From Smittium culicis (lineage: Eukaryota > Kickxellomycota > Harpellomycetes > Harpellales > Legeriomycetaceae), in NCBI GenBank assembly GCA_001970855.1, contig LSSN01001141.1, positions 1-32,055 on the forward strand: DNA of 32,055 bases, in the 5' to 3' direction. This document shows, piece by piece, positions 1 to 9,917 of the stretch. Under the pieces are notes generated by a model. The model did not search any database, had not been told where the DNA came from, and saw only the letters and a list, made by a program, of their open reading frames with translations. Position 1 is the first letter of the stretch. Each line of letters begins with the position of its first letter. The position numbers and the translations under genes were made by a program.

Positions 1-29
1 TATTTGCGGAGATTTTAATATGGATACAA

Positions 30-746
30 ATGCTGCAAAAAAAAATTATTCTAAAAACCGGAGCCGGGCTCCAACGAGCAAAACCTACAAACTCGACTGG
101 GTCAAGGTGGCATAAGGGCAAAACTGGCCGTATGATTGACCATATTTTTTACAGTGGTACTTTAGGAAGAGAATGTACATTCACTGTATATAAAAAAATT
201 GACCTAAGCGACCACTTTCCATTAGAGGCAACATGGAATTTCGACTCACTTGAAATTAAAGCTAAAAAACAAAAAATTAACGCAAAAATAATAAATTCGA
301 TTGGAAGCCAATTAATTTACAGCAACCGATTTGAATCACTTTATGATGATAATTTAACACTCCAAAGTCTCTGTAAAGCAACTGTAGATGCCATATGGAC
401 CGAATCTGCAGACCATAATGCAGTATCAACGCCAGCAGACCTACAACTAAAAAAACTATCAAAAAAAGCAATTACTTGTATTAAAAACAGGCGAAACGCC
501 TTCAAAAAATTTAGGCGTGGAAAAATCAGCCAATCAATTTATACTGACACCATATCGAGAGCATTTGATGCTATTAAATTTGATCGGCAACAATTCTATA
601 AGAAAAAAATGAAATTAATAGCTAACCAATTAATTTCCAACGATTCCAAAAAGCTATCGAATTTTATTAAATCATACACTGGGAAGTCGTTCCAAAGCAT
701 CGCCGATGGCCTGGTGTACGATAAAAAAAAAAAATTTAATCACTGA
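30..746 (+). pseudogene. LINE copy A: endonuclease C-terminus and linker to RT
   Basis: This open stretch of 238 codons covers the end of the endonuclease domain and the lysine-rich linker before the reverse transcriptase. The endonuclease signature GRMIDHIF is followed about 25 residues later by LSDHFPLEATW, the SDH motif that supplies a catalytic His. The first 20 or so residues are probably out of frame, because the GDFNMDTN motif just upstream lies in another frame and joins through an A-run. The 3' end runs into a poly-A shift at 720-732, after which coding continues in the next frame. The ATG at 30 is therefore not a real start. Confidence 0.8.
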
Positions 747-1296
747 AAAGCAAAATAAAATTAAAATTTGGACTAATCACTTTGGAGAACTGGCCAAAGA
801 CACTACCGGGAACAGCCGATGTGCAGATAAGTGGGAATATCTTATCACGATCGACTGTGACTATTACCCAGAGTGTGATAACAGTATACTATGGACTGAT
901 ATCACTCAGGCACTTGCAGATACATTTAACAACAAAGCTCCGGGAGCTGATGGTGTGCCATCTGAGGTATGGAAATTAGTGATGGCTGAGCCATCGCCTA
1001 CATCACCACTAGCCAAAATAATAAATAAAATCATCAATATTATGTATGATACTGGGAATATACCCCAGTGCCTAGAAACATCAGTGGTGGTCTCAGTACC
1101 TAAAAAAGGTGACCTGAAGGACCCCGTTAACTACCGAGGGATATCACTGATCCCAACACTGGCGAAACTGGTGGCAAAAATTGTGGCCACAAAACTCAGT
1201 AAAATCGATACGAAATACCAAATATTGGTAAAAGAGCAAGCCGGATTCAGAAATTCGAGGAGTGTGCGGGCCAAGCGACCACTCTATATGAAATAG
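706..1296 (+). pseudogene. LINE copy A: reverse transcriptase, N-terminal half
   Basis: This carries the fingers and first palm motifs of a LINE reverse transcriptase: NKAPGADGVPSEVWK (about 934-977), then VPKKGDLKDPVNYRGISL and LAKLVAKIVATKLSK, ending in KEQAGFR. Family members continue smoothly after AGFR. Here the frame shifts at about 1252 in an AAA run, and the last 14 residues of this reading are out of frame. The true continuation (EECAGQATTLYEIV... to the ETWLCYIDYSKAYDRV motif A with its catalytic Asp) is in the frame that starts at 1255. Confidence 0.88.
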
Positions 1297-2924
1297 TCCG
1301 CCGACGAAAAATTCAGAACAAGGAAACATGGCTGTGCTATATCGACTATAGCAAGGCCTACGACCGGGTCCCCCACATGGCCCTACTGCATAAACTGCGA
1401 TCAGTGGGCATTGGGGGAAAACTCCTCAATATGATCAAGGGCATGTATGATGCCCCGAAAATCGCAGTTAGAGTTGGAAATGAAGTTTCCAACCCTACTG
1501 AATACCTCTATGGAGTGCGTCAAGGGTGCCCAGCTTCACCAATTCTCTTAGACCTTTATATTAATGATATATTCTCTCACGTATTAGGCGTGGATGTACC
1601 TGGCCTACCCAATCGAATTCCAGGTCTGTTGTTTGCTGACGATGCAGTTGATTTGGCAGACTCAGCCGAAAGTCTTCAAACATCATTAGGAAAAATCAGC
1701 ACATGGTCCGACATGTGGGAAATGAAAGAGAACGCATCAAAATGCGCGGTAATCGCCATAAACTCTAGCAATTTATCAAATTTTTTGCTGCAGAAGCAAC
1801 TTTTAAAGACGACCGAGCAGTACACCTACTTGGACTATATGAATAGCAAGTAGAGTGTTTCTGATATGGTCAAAATCAATAAGCTGAAGTCACAGAAAAC
1901 CATTTATGCTGCATATGGCTTTCTAACCCAACCAAAAATTTTAACTGAAGTAAAAATAAAGTTTATAAACTACATCCTACTGCCGATTGGATGTTATGGG
2001 GACGAAAAATATGGTATGAGTGAACACCGAGTTCATCCAATCTAGGCTATAATGGACCAGGCTACACGACTAGTTTCAAAAGTAGGAAAAAACGCCGCCA
2101 TGTAGCGGGTACGAGAAGAGTTGGGAATATCGTCAATGTTTCTCCGCACCAGTGCCTCTCGTGAGAGAGATTTTAACATATTGCTAGCATAAAAAACGTG
2201 GATAGCTGATCTGATCAAACTGCCAATCAAGGCAAATAAATCCACCTGAGTGACTGGATGCTCCAGGTGGATCAAGATATACTGTCTGACTGAAGCTGCT
2301 GGTCAAACAGTGATCTCATTGGCCAACAGAAAAAAATCAAAAATTAAATTCTGAGCTATAAGCCGTAATATAAAAATAAAAGGAAATTAGATTGACCTCC
2401 AGGCAGCATACACAGATCAGATAAAGGGACTCTATGATGTGGCTAGAATTCGAATAGGAAGCTTCTGGACTGCCCAGCGCCTGGCAAACGCCGAAATAAT
2501 CAATGAAAAATATAAAATATTTTGTTCCTGCTGCAAACTCAGAACTCCTGAGACAACTGATCACATAATACTTGACTGCGCTATGTGGCATAAACATCGG
2601 CGTGAATCGATCGGCCGGTACATATCATCCTCGATCCGATTTAAGAATAATTTATCATTTTCTAATTCTAATAAAGCCCAGTTGGGGCTAGTTGGAAAAC
2701 TCCTTCGGTGGAGGGGGGAGTCTAAACAATCTTTAAGCCAGCTCCACGCCGGCGCCGTCGAACAAATTATTGAGCTGTAAACAGCAAAATTTTTGGACGG
2801 CATTCGTGTTGCCAGATCATTTATACTAGAAAGTATAAGTGATTTACCAGACCCCTTGAACCAATGCCCAGTGAGTATGGAGCTGGTAGAGCGACGGAGG
2901 GGAGTTGGGTGCAAACTTTTTTGA
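1255..2924 (+). pseudogene. LINE copy A: RT catalytic half, thumb and zinc finger, with nonsense codons
   Basis: A single frame holds RT motif A (YIDYSKAYDRV), GVRQGCPASP, the catalytic FADD box (about 1632-1643), and the thumb with ENASKCAVI. It also holds the connector and the C-terminal CCHC-like zinc-binding segment, and ends at TGA 2922. In-frame stops lie at 1851, 2043, 2103, 2190, 2247, about 2352, 2388 and 2778. Alignment by eye to copy B shows that at least four replace Trp (TGG) codons, one replaces CAG and two replace GAG or GAA. No frameshift is needed over about 1.67 kb, so the decay here is by point mutation. Confidence 0.87.
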
Positions 2925-2950
2925 TAAAAAATTTTACTTTTTTTTAGCAT

Positions 2951-4033
2951 TTTTATAAAATTTTAAATTAGTTTTAAATATTTTAAATTTATATGGAATA
3001 AAACTTCCTTAGGGTAAAAAAAAAAAATTGGCCGGGAAATAGTCCAGATTTTTTAGGCGTAGCTCGCCAGCATATTTGTTGTATTTGCAAAAAGTAATAA
3101 CAATGATAACAAGATGGCTCAAGCCTAATAAAAGGATATTAGTTGGCAAATGATATCTTGACTCGCAACTTACTAACAATTTTCATAGTTTGATTTTATT
3201 GTGTGATTACCATGGCTAATAGCACTACTTGAAAAGTATTTCGAATTATTATAGGTTTTGTATATTTAGTATTGGATGCTCTTTGGTTAGAGCGCTTTTC
3301 TGCCAAGAAAAAATAACCAGCTGGTACTGAGCTGAATAATGTATCGTATTGGAGTTGGGGTGATTTTATTTTATTTTTTTGTAATCTTATCTCTTTTTTT
3401 AAACAGTTACGTTTTATGCATCAGCTTATACCATTTTTTATTTTTAAAGACTTATTTTTGTATCAATAAAAATATGACGACTTTTTACTTTAAAATGGTG
3501 AGAGATAATAGAATTTTTGGCACTAAAGGATAGATTTCTAGCTTTTATTAGGCTGAGAAAATCAAGGATCAACTACAAGAACAATTGAAGGCCAATAAGA
3601 AACCGCAAGATATAAAAAAATAATTTCTAGATTCGCACCCATTAGCTACCGAAAAAGTATGATAAGCCAATAGAAGGATTCATACTAAAGACAACATGTT
3701 CATCAAAAAAAACGGATATAACTTGATGAATGTGAAATTTTGCTGACAAAAATTCGCCTAGAAAACCCAAGGCCTAGACTCAATTGAATAATTTAAAAAT
3801 TATATTTTAGCTCAACAATTAGTGAAGGATTTTTCATTTGTTAATTTATATGCATCTCTTCAGCCAAAACCAAATAATTTGCCATATAAAGCATCTCATT
3901 CCCCTCTTGTATAAATTTGTTTTTTTTGCTGCTCATAGAATTCATCCATAACTTTCCCTTTTATATCAAACGCGTACCCTAAATATATAGTTAACCAACT
4001 GCTACTACGCTTATCCGTTAAGATATTCTACTC
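2951..4033. other. Intergenic spacer between LINE copy A and the SDR gene
   Basis: No intact gene is visible. The segment 3269-3342 folds on paper into a chain resembling tRNA arms (see findings). The frame 3552-3914 reads with few stops and looks like a faint coding relic. The open stretch 3339-3533 is a low-complexity Phe/Leu/Tyr run typical of AT-rich noise. Confidence 0.5.
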
Positions 4034-4040
4034 TATAAAC
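4034..4040 (+). promoter_or_regulatory. TATA-like element of the SDR gene
   Basis: TATAAAC lies 42 bases before the SDR start codon and is followed by a pyrimidine-rich tract (4047-4060) and an A-rich leader directly before the ATG. This is the usual arrangement of a fungal promoter with a short 5' leader. It is an inference from position and composition. Confidence 0.45.
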
Positions 4041-4081
4041 ACGCATCTTTTCTTTTTTTCACTGAATAACAAAAATTAAAA

Positions 4082-5158
4082 ATGATTGGTCTCGGCAGTT
4101 TAACTAATTCTTTCGTTAATAATGCCTTGTATTACTGTGAAGGAAATCCTATTTTGATGCCGCTGTTCCAGGCTACAGCTGTCTCAACCGAAATGACATA
4201 CTCTATGCTAAGCAAAATTAATATTGGTAGCTCCCCTCAATCTAGATTCGATAATTACGTCCTAGCTTACAAAAAAGCCTTCAGCCAAATCTCTGACACC
4301 AAGAAAATCGCTATTGTCACTGGTGCAAACAGCGGAATAGGAGCTATAACCACTAAGGCTCTCGGCCTAGCTGGCTTCCACGTCATCATGGCCTGCAGAA
4401 ACAAAGAGCAAACTGAAAGTGCCATTTCAAAGCTTAAATTGGAAACTGATCTGGACTGCTTCGAGTTCATGGAACTCGACTTGGCAAGCTTTGCCTCTAT
4501 AAACGCTTTTATAAAAAATTTCAAAAAATCATACGATAAACTACATCTTTTGGTTAACAACGCTGGTGTCATGATGTGCCCATACATGAAAACAAAGGAT
4601 GGTCTTGAAATGCAATTTGGAACAAACCATGTTGGTCACTTCATACTAACCAACGGACTTGTCGACACTTTAAAAGCTTCCGCACCCGCACGAGTTGTTG
4701 TTCTCTCTTCTATTGCTCATTACGCTGGCTCAATCAACAAAGAAATCATAACCGACGAAAAACTTTACAACAAAGTGAAAAACTACGGAATTAGCAAACT
4801 AGCTAACATTATGTTCGCAAACGAACTTAGCAGAAGATTGTCGGGAACTGGTGTCACTGTCAACTCGCTGCACCCCGGATCAATCAACACTAACCTCTCC
4901 CGTCACCTCGACCCTTCCGCCTCTTCAATTTTCTCTCCCGTCTTCAATGTCATGAAGGACACTCTCCTACTATCCCCCTTAGCTGGCTCCCTCACCTCCA
5001 TCATGGTTGCCCTCTCCCCTGAACTCGAAGGCGTCACCGGCAAATATTTCGCCCACGAAGGCGAAGCCAATCCTCTAAGCGAAGCTTTGGACGAAGCTAA
5101 ATGCAAAGACTTATGGAACTTCACTGAAGAACTCATCAAAAAGCACTCTACCAACTAA
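4082..5158 (+). CDS. Short-chain dehydrogenase/reductase (retinol dehydrogenase / WWOX-like SDR)
   Basis: This 358-residue NAD(P)(H)-dependent oxidoreductase is of the classical SDR type. The Rossmann cofactor motif TGANSGIG is at residues 80-87, ACRN at 104-107, NNAG at 159-162, GTNHVGHF at 180-187, and catalytic Ser at 209/210. The YGISK catalytic Tyr/Lys pair is at 235 and 239, followed by NSLHPG near 262-267. This pattern is closest to the RDH11-14 / WWOX / protochlorophyllide-reductase-like branch, so the substrate may be a retinoid-like or other hydrophobic carbonyl; that cannot be read from the sequence. About 75 residues precede the fold, without a clear signal peptide or membrane segment. 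The gene is uninterrupted, its ATG sits in AAAA-ATG context, and its third positions are rich in C and T compared with the protease gene, which suggests good expression. Confidence 0.93.
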   Translation: MIGLGSLTNSFVNNALYYCEGNPILMPLFQATAVSTEMTYSMLSKINIGSSPQSRFDNYVLAYKKAFSQISDTKKIAIVTGANSGIGAITTKALGLAGFHVIMACRNKEQTESAISKLKLETDLDCFEFMELDLASFASINAFIKNFKKSYDKLHLLVNNAGVMMCPYMKTKDGLEMQFGTNHVGHFILTNGLVDTLKASAPARVVVLSSIAHYAGSINKEIITDEKLYNKVKNYGISKLANIMFANELSRRLSGTGVTVNSLHPGSINTNLSRHLDPSASSIFSPVFNVMKDTLLLSPLAGSLTSIMVALSPELEGVTGKYFAHEGEANPLSEALDEAKCKDLWNFTEELIKKHSTN

Positions 5159-5237
5159 TTTCTTGTTTATTGGTTTACCCCTCCATCACTCCTTTTTTTA
5201 ATTTTTTAACCCAGTTTTTAAATTATAAAACTTTATA

Positions 5238-5243
5238 AATAAA
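5238..5243 (+). terminator. Polyadenylation signal of the SDR gene
   Basis: AATAAA lies 80 bases after the SDR stop codon in a T/A-rich 3' region. The assignment rests on position and motif only. Confidence 0.4.
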
Positions 5244-6233
5244 TATATTTTAAACTTTTCACCTCATTCACACTTCCACCCTCCCACATTTTCTTGCTCA
5301 TGTAAATTAGAATCCCTCTTTCGAATTAAGGCAGTATCGAAATCTATTCTTCATTAACCTCTATGTTTGTATTGACCCTTATACTTCCTAAATTATTGAA
5401 CCTTAAATTTCCATTAACTTGTATGGTATGCTCTTGCATTTTGTTTAATTTCTCATACAATCTTATATTCCTACCTTTTATACTTCTTATGCAAATTTAT
5501 ATTTATTTCAAGCTACATGTTTTACCTTTACCGACACAGTATAAGTTAATATAACTCAAAATATATCAAATTCAATTATCTAAATATGTATTTGTACGTA
5601 TATATTTATTCAGAATATAATATTTATTACCTTTTGGATATTATAAACTAAAGCTCATATCCCGCTTGTTCAAAATCGTTTAGTTGTAAAGCTAATTGTT
5701 CAGAAATCAAGTTTAAATACTTGCTGTATAACATCTTTAAAAAAAAAATTTTATATATAATGCAAACAAATAAAAATTGATCAAAAATAATAGAAAATAA
5801 AAAGTTTAACCATCACCCTCTCCCACCCCCCAGGAAGGCCTGTAAGGATGATCAGTAATCATAAAAAAAGTGTTTACTGTTTGGCCATGTATTTCAAAGA
5901 AGTAGATACGTATCTTTTTAAAAAAAAAGGGCTTTGAGATTTATAGTTGAGCCTCCCACTGTACCGCATAAGAAAATTGTTTTTTAATTATTATTAATCT
6001 TTGTGTAAGCTAATGCAATCATTTACCAATTTATATATAATTATATGTTACAAAATACAGTGCCTGAGCGATTCACAAATTCCAATTGGAACTATCAACC
6101 CCAAAAATAATTTTTCATTTTCTTTTTCCAAGAAAGACAATCTACTGAATAAATGTGTATAAATCCTCAACCTACAGACATGGCTGATCAAACTAGAACT
6201 ATCTAAATTACTCCTGCTTATATCTTAATTGAA

Positions 6234-6236
6234 AAA

Positions 6237-6271
<35 letters not shown>

Positions 6272-6273
6272 AT
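6234..6273. repeat. (AAAT)n microsatellite
   Basis: About ten uninterrupted AAAT/TAAA tetranucleotide units lie in intergenic DNA. Confidence 0.95.
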
Positions 6274-6576
6274 ATATAAAGGATCACGCGATTCTTAGAT
6301 GTATTTAGAAATTTTCTGTAATTACTGCTTTTCTAACCATTTCCCGTTTTTTCCTCAATCGAAATCTCTGAATACACATGATTTAACTATTTTCCAACGC
6401 ATAACGTTATTTTTAATAAAAAAATAATCTAATAGAATCTTTGTACTTGTAAATTCATAATCTGTACATCATTAAATATATCACTACATTGTATTATATA
6501 TAACTCGAAAAAATACTTATATTATAAACAAGTAGTTCAAAGATTATTGTCATATAAAAATTTCAAATAATAGAGT

Positions 6577-6580
6577 AAAA
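6577..6580 (-). terminator. RNA polymerase III terminator of tRNA-Leu
   Basis: A run of four A on the plus strand gives TTTT on the transcribed strand, four bases after the discriminator base of the tRNA. This is the expected Pol III stop. Confidence 0.75.
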
Positions 6581-6584
6581 TATC

Positions 6585-6666
6585 TGATGAAAGTGGGGTT
6601 CGAACCCACGCCTCCGAAGAGACCACGACCTGAACGTGGCGCCTTGGACCACTCGGCCATTTCACC
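6585..6666 (-). tRNA. tRNA-Leu (anticodon CAG), intronless
   Basis: The 82-base minus-strand sequence folds as a complete class II tRNA. The acceptor stem GGTGAAA pairs with TTTCATC through one G-U, and the D stem is GCC/GGC. The anticodon stem is CCACG/CGTGG with loop TTCAGGT, giving anticodon CAG. It has a long variable arm (CTC-TTCG-GAG) and T arm GTGGG-TTCGAAC-CCCAC. Internal A-box (TGGCCGAGTGG) and B-box (GGTTCGAACC) promoters are intact. Discriminator A73 marks leucine rather than serine identity, and T33 is normal, so CUG is read as Leu here, unlike in CUG-Ser yeasts. The 3' CCA is not encoded. Confidence 0.97.
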
Positions 6667-6987
6667 CGTTTTCACAACATAATTTAATTATTTATAAAAT
6701 ATTTATTTACCTTTATTTTTTTAATTTGAAAATGATATTTGTGTTTCTTTTATTTCTTGAATAACCAGTAAATAAAATAAAATCTAATTTTTTTACGTTA
6801 CTATTTTTTTTTGCCATTAATTAATACATATGATATGGAATCCCATAATAGTTTAATATTATAATATGTATGAAATTTTACTAGCGGTTTCTGTACTTTT
6901 TTTTTTCCTCAGAAACTTTGTTAAACACAATTTAAAAGTATACTAAAAAATAATAAAAAATATTTATAAAGTTAAAAAAATAATTTT

Positions 6988-7203
6988 TCAACCGAAACCC
7001 CTCCGTCGCTCTAGCAGTTCCATATACACTGGACATTGGTTCAAGGGGGCTGATGAATCATTTATACTTTGCAGTATAAGTGTTCTGGGCACGCGGATGC
7101 CGTTCAAAAATTTGGCTGTTTCCAGCTCAAAATTTTGATCGGCTGTGCCAGCTCGAAGCTGGCTCAAAGATTGTTTAGACTCTCCCCCCAAGGAGTTTGC
7201 CAA
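6988..7203 (-). pseudogene. LINE copy B: C-terminal tail
   Basis: This frame holds the last part of the polyprotein (GESKQSLSQLRAG... LNQCPVYMELLERRRGFG, stop). It matches the copy A tail (GESKQSLSQLHAG... LNQCPVSMELVERRRGVG) almost residue for residue. The ATG at its start is inside the frameshift zone and is not a translation start. Confidence 0.85.
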
Positions 7204-7711
7204 CTAGCCCTAACCGGGCTTCGTTGAAATTAGAAAGTAAAAAAAATTCGTCAGAACTGATTGGCATCGGTATGAACCGGCCGATCGTCGATGATCGGTG
7301 ATTTCGCCACCGGCTGCAGCTCAGAAGTATGTGGTCGACCGTTTCAGGCACACACAAGTTGCAGCAGGGGCAAAATTTTTTGAATTTTTGGTCGACGATT
7401 TTCATGTTCGACAGGCGCTGGGCGGTCCGAAATGTGCCCATACGCATTTTTCCAATGTCCTGAAGGCCCAGATTCAGGTCCGGATACATTGCTTGAAGGT
7501 CAACCCAGTTGCCTTTTTTGCCGATTTTCCTGTCCACCGTCCACCGGTGGATGACAGACCGGTTATTTCGTCGTTTCCGGTCGACAATCGTGATGATAGT
7601 CTGATCGTTTGGATCTTGAGAGCAAAATTTTTTGATCCACCGGGCGCTCCCGGTCACCCAAGTGGCCATCCGGGCCTTCATCGGAGCCTTGATGAGGTCG
7701 GCGATCCATTT
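7178..7711 (-). pseudogene. LINE copy B: connector and CCHC zinc-binding region
   Basis: After the shift near 7712 the frame continues as KKWIADLIKAPMKARMATWV. It then passes through a basic connector to CPCCNLCVPETVDHILLSC, a Cys/His cluster matching the zinc-binding region at the end of many LINE polyproteins. It ends near GLVGKLLGG at a second frameshift in a run of G (about 7190). The first residues of the longer open stretch that begins at 7747 belong to the wrong frame. Confidence 0.84.
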
Positions 7712-8204
7712 TTTTGATATTTTTCCACTTATAGTATGCACGCTCACGGGCTGTGCTGGTGCGCATGAACACTGAGGTTATGCCCAGTTCATCCCTGATG
7801 CGCTCCATGGCCGCTGATTTTCCGACGTTGGCAACCAGTCGGATTGCCTTGTCGATTTCTGACTGTATGGGCTTACACCTGGCTTTGCTCATGCCAAATG
7901 TCTCCCCACCGTAACATCCAATCGGCATCAGAACCGAATTGATGAACTTTATTTTTAGTGCTGTGAGCACATCAGATCGCTTCAGGAAGCTATACGATGC
8001 GTATACAGCCTTCCTGACCTTATTTTTGTTGTTCTTGATCGTCCCAGATACATCCCACTTGCTATTCATAATATAGCTCAAGTAGGTGTACTGGTCGGTG
8101 GAGTCGACTTTTTGGCCCTTCAGGGTCATATCAGTAGTCAACTCCCCTCTTATAGTCATTATCCCGCACTTGGAGGCATTTACAGCCATTTCCCAAGTGT
8201 CCGA
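7563..8204 (-). pseudogene. LINE copy B: RT thumb and connector
   Basis: The reading is homologous to copy A over NASKCGIMTI, DQYTYLSYIMNSKWDVS, LMPIGCYGGETFGMS and AMERIRDELG. The meaningful reading ends at RERAYYKWKNIKK, near 7712. There an extra or missing A in AAAAAAA moves the frame, and the remaining residues to 7563 are out of frame. The catalytic FADD box is absent because the element is truncated just after it. Confidence 0.85.
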
Positions 8205-9917
8205 TAGTAGATAAGAAATAAAATTTTATAAATTCTCTAATCCTATTGGCTAGTAAAAGAAAATATTTCCAAAGAGAGAAAGAGAACCTAGTGATTTCTG
8301 CAATTCCATTTAAGGTGGCAGATATTCATATAAATTATTATAATAAGCTATTTTTCAAATATTAAGCAAAAAATTTAATTATAAATAACTTATATTAATT
8401 CTTCTATAGCTAATTATTTGGGATTTATTAAGTTAATTTGCGAAAAAAGCAGTTGAAAACGATCTGATAAAGTATCACTAGGTAATATTGAATGCGATAT
8501 GTAATTATTGAAAATATTTATATTAATATGGCCCGGATAATTAATATATATTTTAGAATAATATGGCAAATATACAGAGTTATTTCACTTTAAAAAATAT
8601 ATGAAATTTGCAAAACTTGATAATAAATATATTCATCCAAAGTTAAAAATAAATATATTTATTTTATATCCACAGTAAAACAGTGTTTTTATCGGTACAA
8701 GTATTATTTAGATAATTTTTAATAAATAAAAACACGTATAACCATAATATAAATAACTGAACAAAAGTAAATGGAGGTGGAGGGAATGAGATATACAATA
8801 ATTTATTTTAAATTAATTAAATTTCATCTCACACAGAAACCAAAATCAAGAGATTTTCATTTATGTGTATTACCTGTAAAATTAAAATAAATCTAAATAA
8901 TTCATAATCATCAGTTAATTATTATAATTAATAGGTGTATTTGTTCACTTTATCTGTAAAAAATAGTCGACTGTTTTTTTATCTGTAATTAAAATTAATA
9001 ATATGTTTTTGATAATAAATCTCGCAAACATAACATATACACTTAATTGAAGAAAATTATAATGATTTTTTAATTTTTGATTACCCATATTCTCAAAAGT
9101 ACAAATATTCGTGCCTTTTATTGCTATTAATTCGCATCAACTCTCTTATAATAATTTATTATCCATTAATTCAAGCACAGAGTCAAATAATTTTATATAA
9201 ATGAATATAACTGGTATTTGATTAACAAGTTTGAAAACGTACATTATACGCTCAAATAAAAATTAAATAAATTGACATTTTATAATAATAACAAATCAAG
9301 TTTTTTTTATAAAAAAAGCAAATATTTTTTGTCCAATGTATAGAATAATCAGTTATATATTTGTGATAAAATTATTGCTTCATTTTTTGTGATTTTAAAT
9401 GAAGCTATTTTAGTATTAGAGTAGCGGGTGGATGAATTTGAGAAGTATTGAATACAAATAGATTAAAAAACACTCAAGTGATATCAACTTGATTGAATTT
9501 TGGCTCAAATAATAGCAAAAGTGAGAGCATATTTATATAGCTCATTCCTGTTATTATATTAATCAAAGTCGATATAAAAAATAATTGATAAAATAGAGGT
9601 AAACCTGTTCTGAAATCTACCAAAGAAAATAAATTCATGAGGAATAAACATAAATTTATGCTGTTTTAATTCATACGACGAATAAAAACAATTTTATAAT
9701 ATTATAATTCAATTAAGAAATAAAGATAAATACATTTAAAAACTAATAATAAATCGGATTTTTTTGAAATAATGAACCAGCATTACAGAATAGAAAATAT
9801 TTACATAAATACCTGGATAAATAGCACAGAATGAAATAGCGTACGGCGTATTCATGAAAATAAAGGGAGCTAGTTATAATTTTTTGAGTTTAAAATATAA
9901 GTTAGGGCTTGGTAAAA
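8205..9917. other. AT-rich spacer upstream of the serine protease
   Basis: I see no coding, tRNA or repeat signal over 1.7 kb. It should contain the protease promoter, but no single TATA box stands out in such A/T-rich sequence. Confidence 0.45.

Larger units (their letters stand above)
1..2950 (+). mobile_element. Decayed LINE (non-LTR) retrotransposon, copy A, 5' end outside window
   Basis: This is the remnant of an APE-RT type non-LTR retrotransposon. It begins inside the apurinic endonuclease domain (GDFN motif at bases 8-20, then GRMIDHIF and SDHFPL). It continues through a reverse transcriptase and ends in a C-terminal Cys/His zinc-binding segment (CSCC...DHIILDC, about 2523-2580). The open frame breaks at A-runs near 36-45, near 115, at 720-732 and at about 1252. 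From 1255 to the terminal TGA at 2922 it stays in a single frame but carries several nonsense codons. The flanking A-rich 3' sequence has no certain end; a run of A at 3017-3028 may be the tail. It cannot be active. The family is shared with copy B at 6950-8204 on the other strand. Confidence 0.92.
5244..6584. other. Gene-free AT-rich spacer after the SDR gene
   Basis: No supported gene is visible. The spacer contains a C-rich patch (about 5815-5833), a tetranucleotide microsatellite (6234-6273) and the tRNA 3' flank. The open stretch 5363-5554 is hydrophobic low-complexity sequence and is not called. Confidence 0.5.
6950..8204 (-). mobile_element. 5'-truncated LINE, copy B (same family as copy A)
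   Basis: On the minus strand this copy starts abruptly inside the RT thumb (homology begins around SDTWEMAVNASKC, base 8204) and runs to the natural C-terminus at TGA 6990-6988, followed by an A/T-rich tail. Loss of the 5' part is typical of incomplete target-primed reverse transcription. It has only two apparent frameshifts: an A-run near 7712 and a G-run near 7190. The scanned readings show no internal nonsense codon, so it looks younger than copy A. Target-site duplications could not be identified because both flanks are A/T-rich. Confidence 0.9.

Noticed and set aside
5363..5554. 63-codon hydrophobic open stretch after the SDR gene
   Set aside because: Low-complexity Leu/Phe/Ile composition expected from T-rich 3' flanks.
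5675..5735. Possible tRNA with TTTAGTTGTAAAGC and CAAGT...ACTTG arms
   Set aside because: No acceptor stem can be formed and the T loop has six bases; judged chance similarity.
7298..7717. Plus-strand open stretch of 139 codons
   Set aside because: It is antisense to LINE copy B; the minus strand has clear homology to copy A.
9909..9917. TTG start three codons upstream of the protease ATG
   Set aside because: The ATG at 9918 has a good A-rich context and directly begins the signal peptide.
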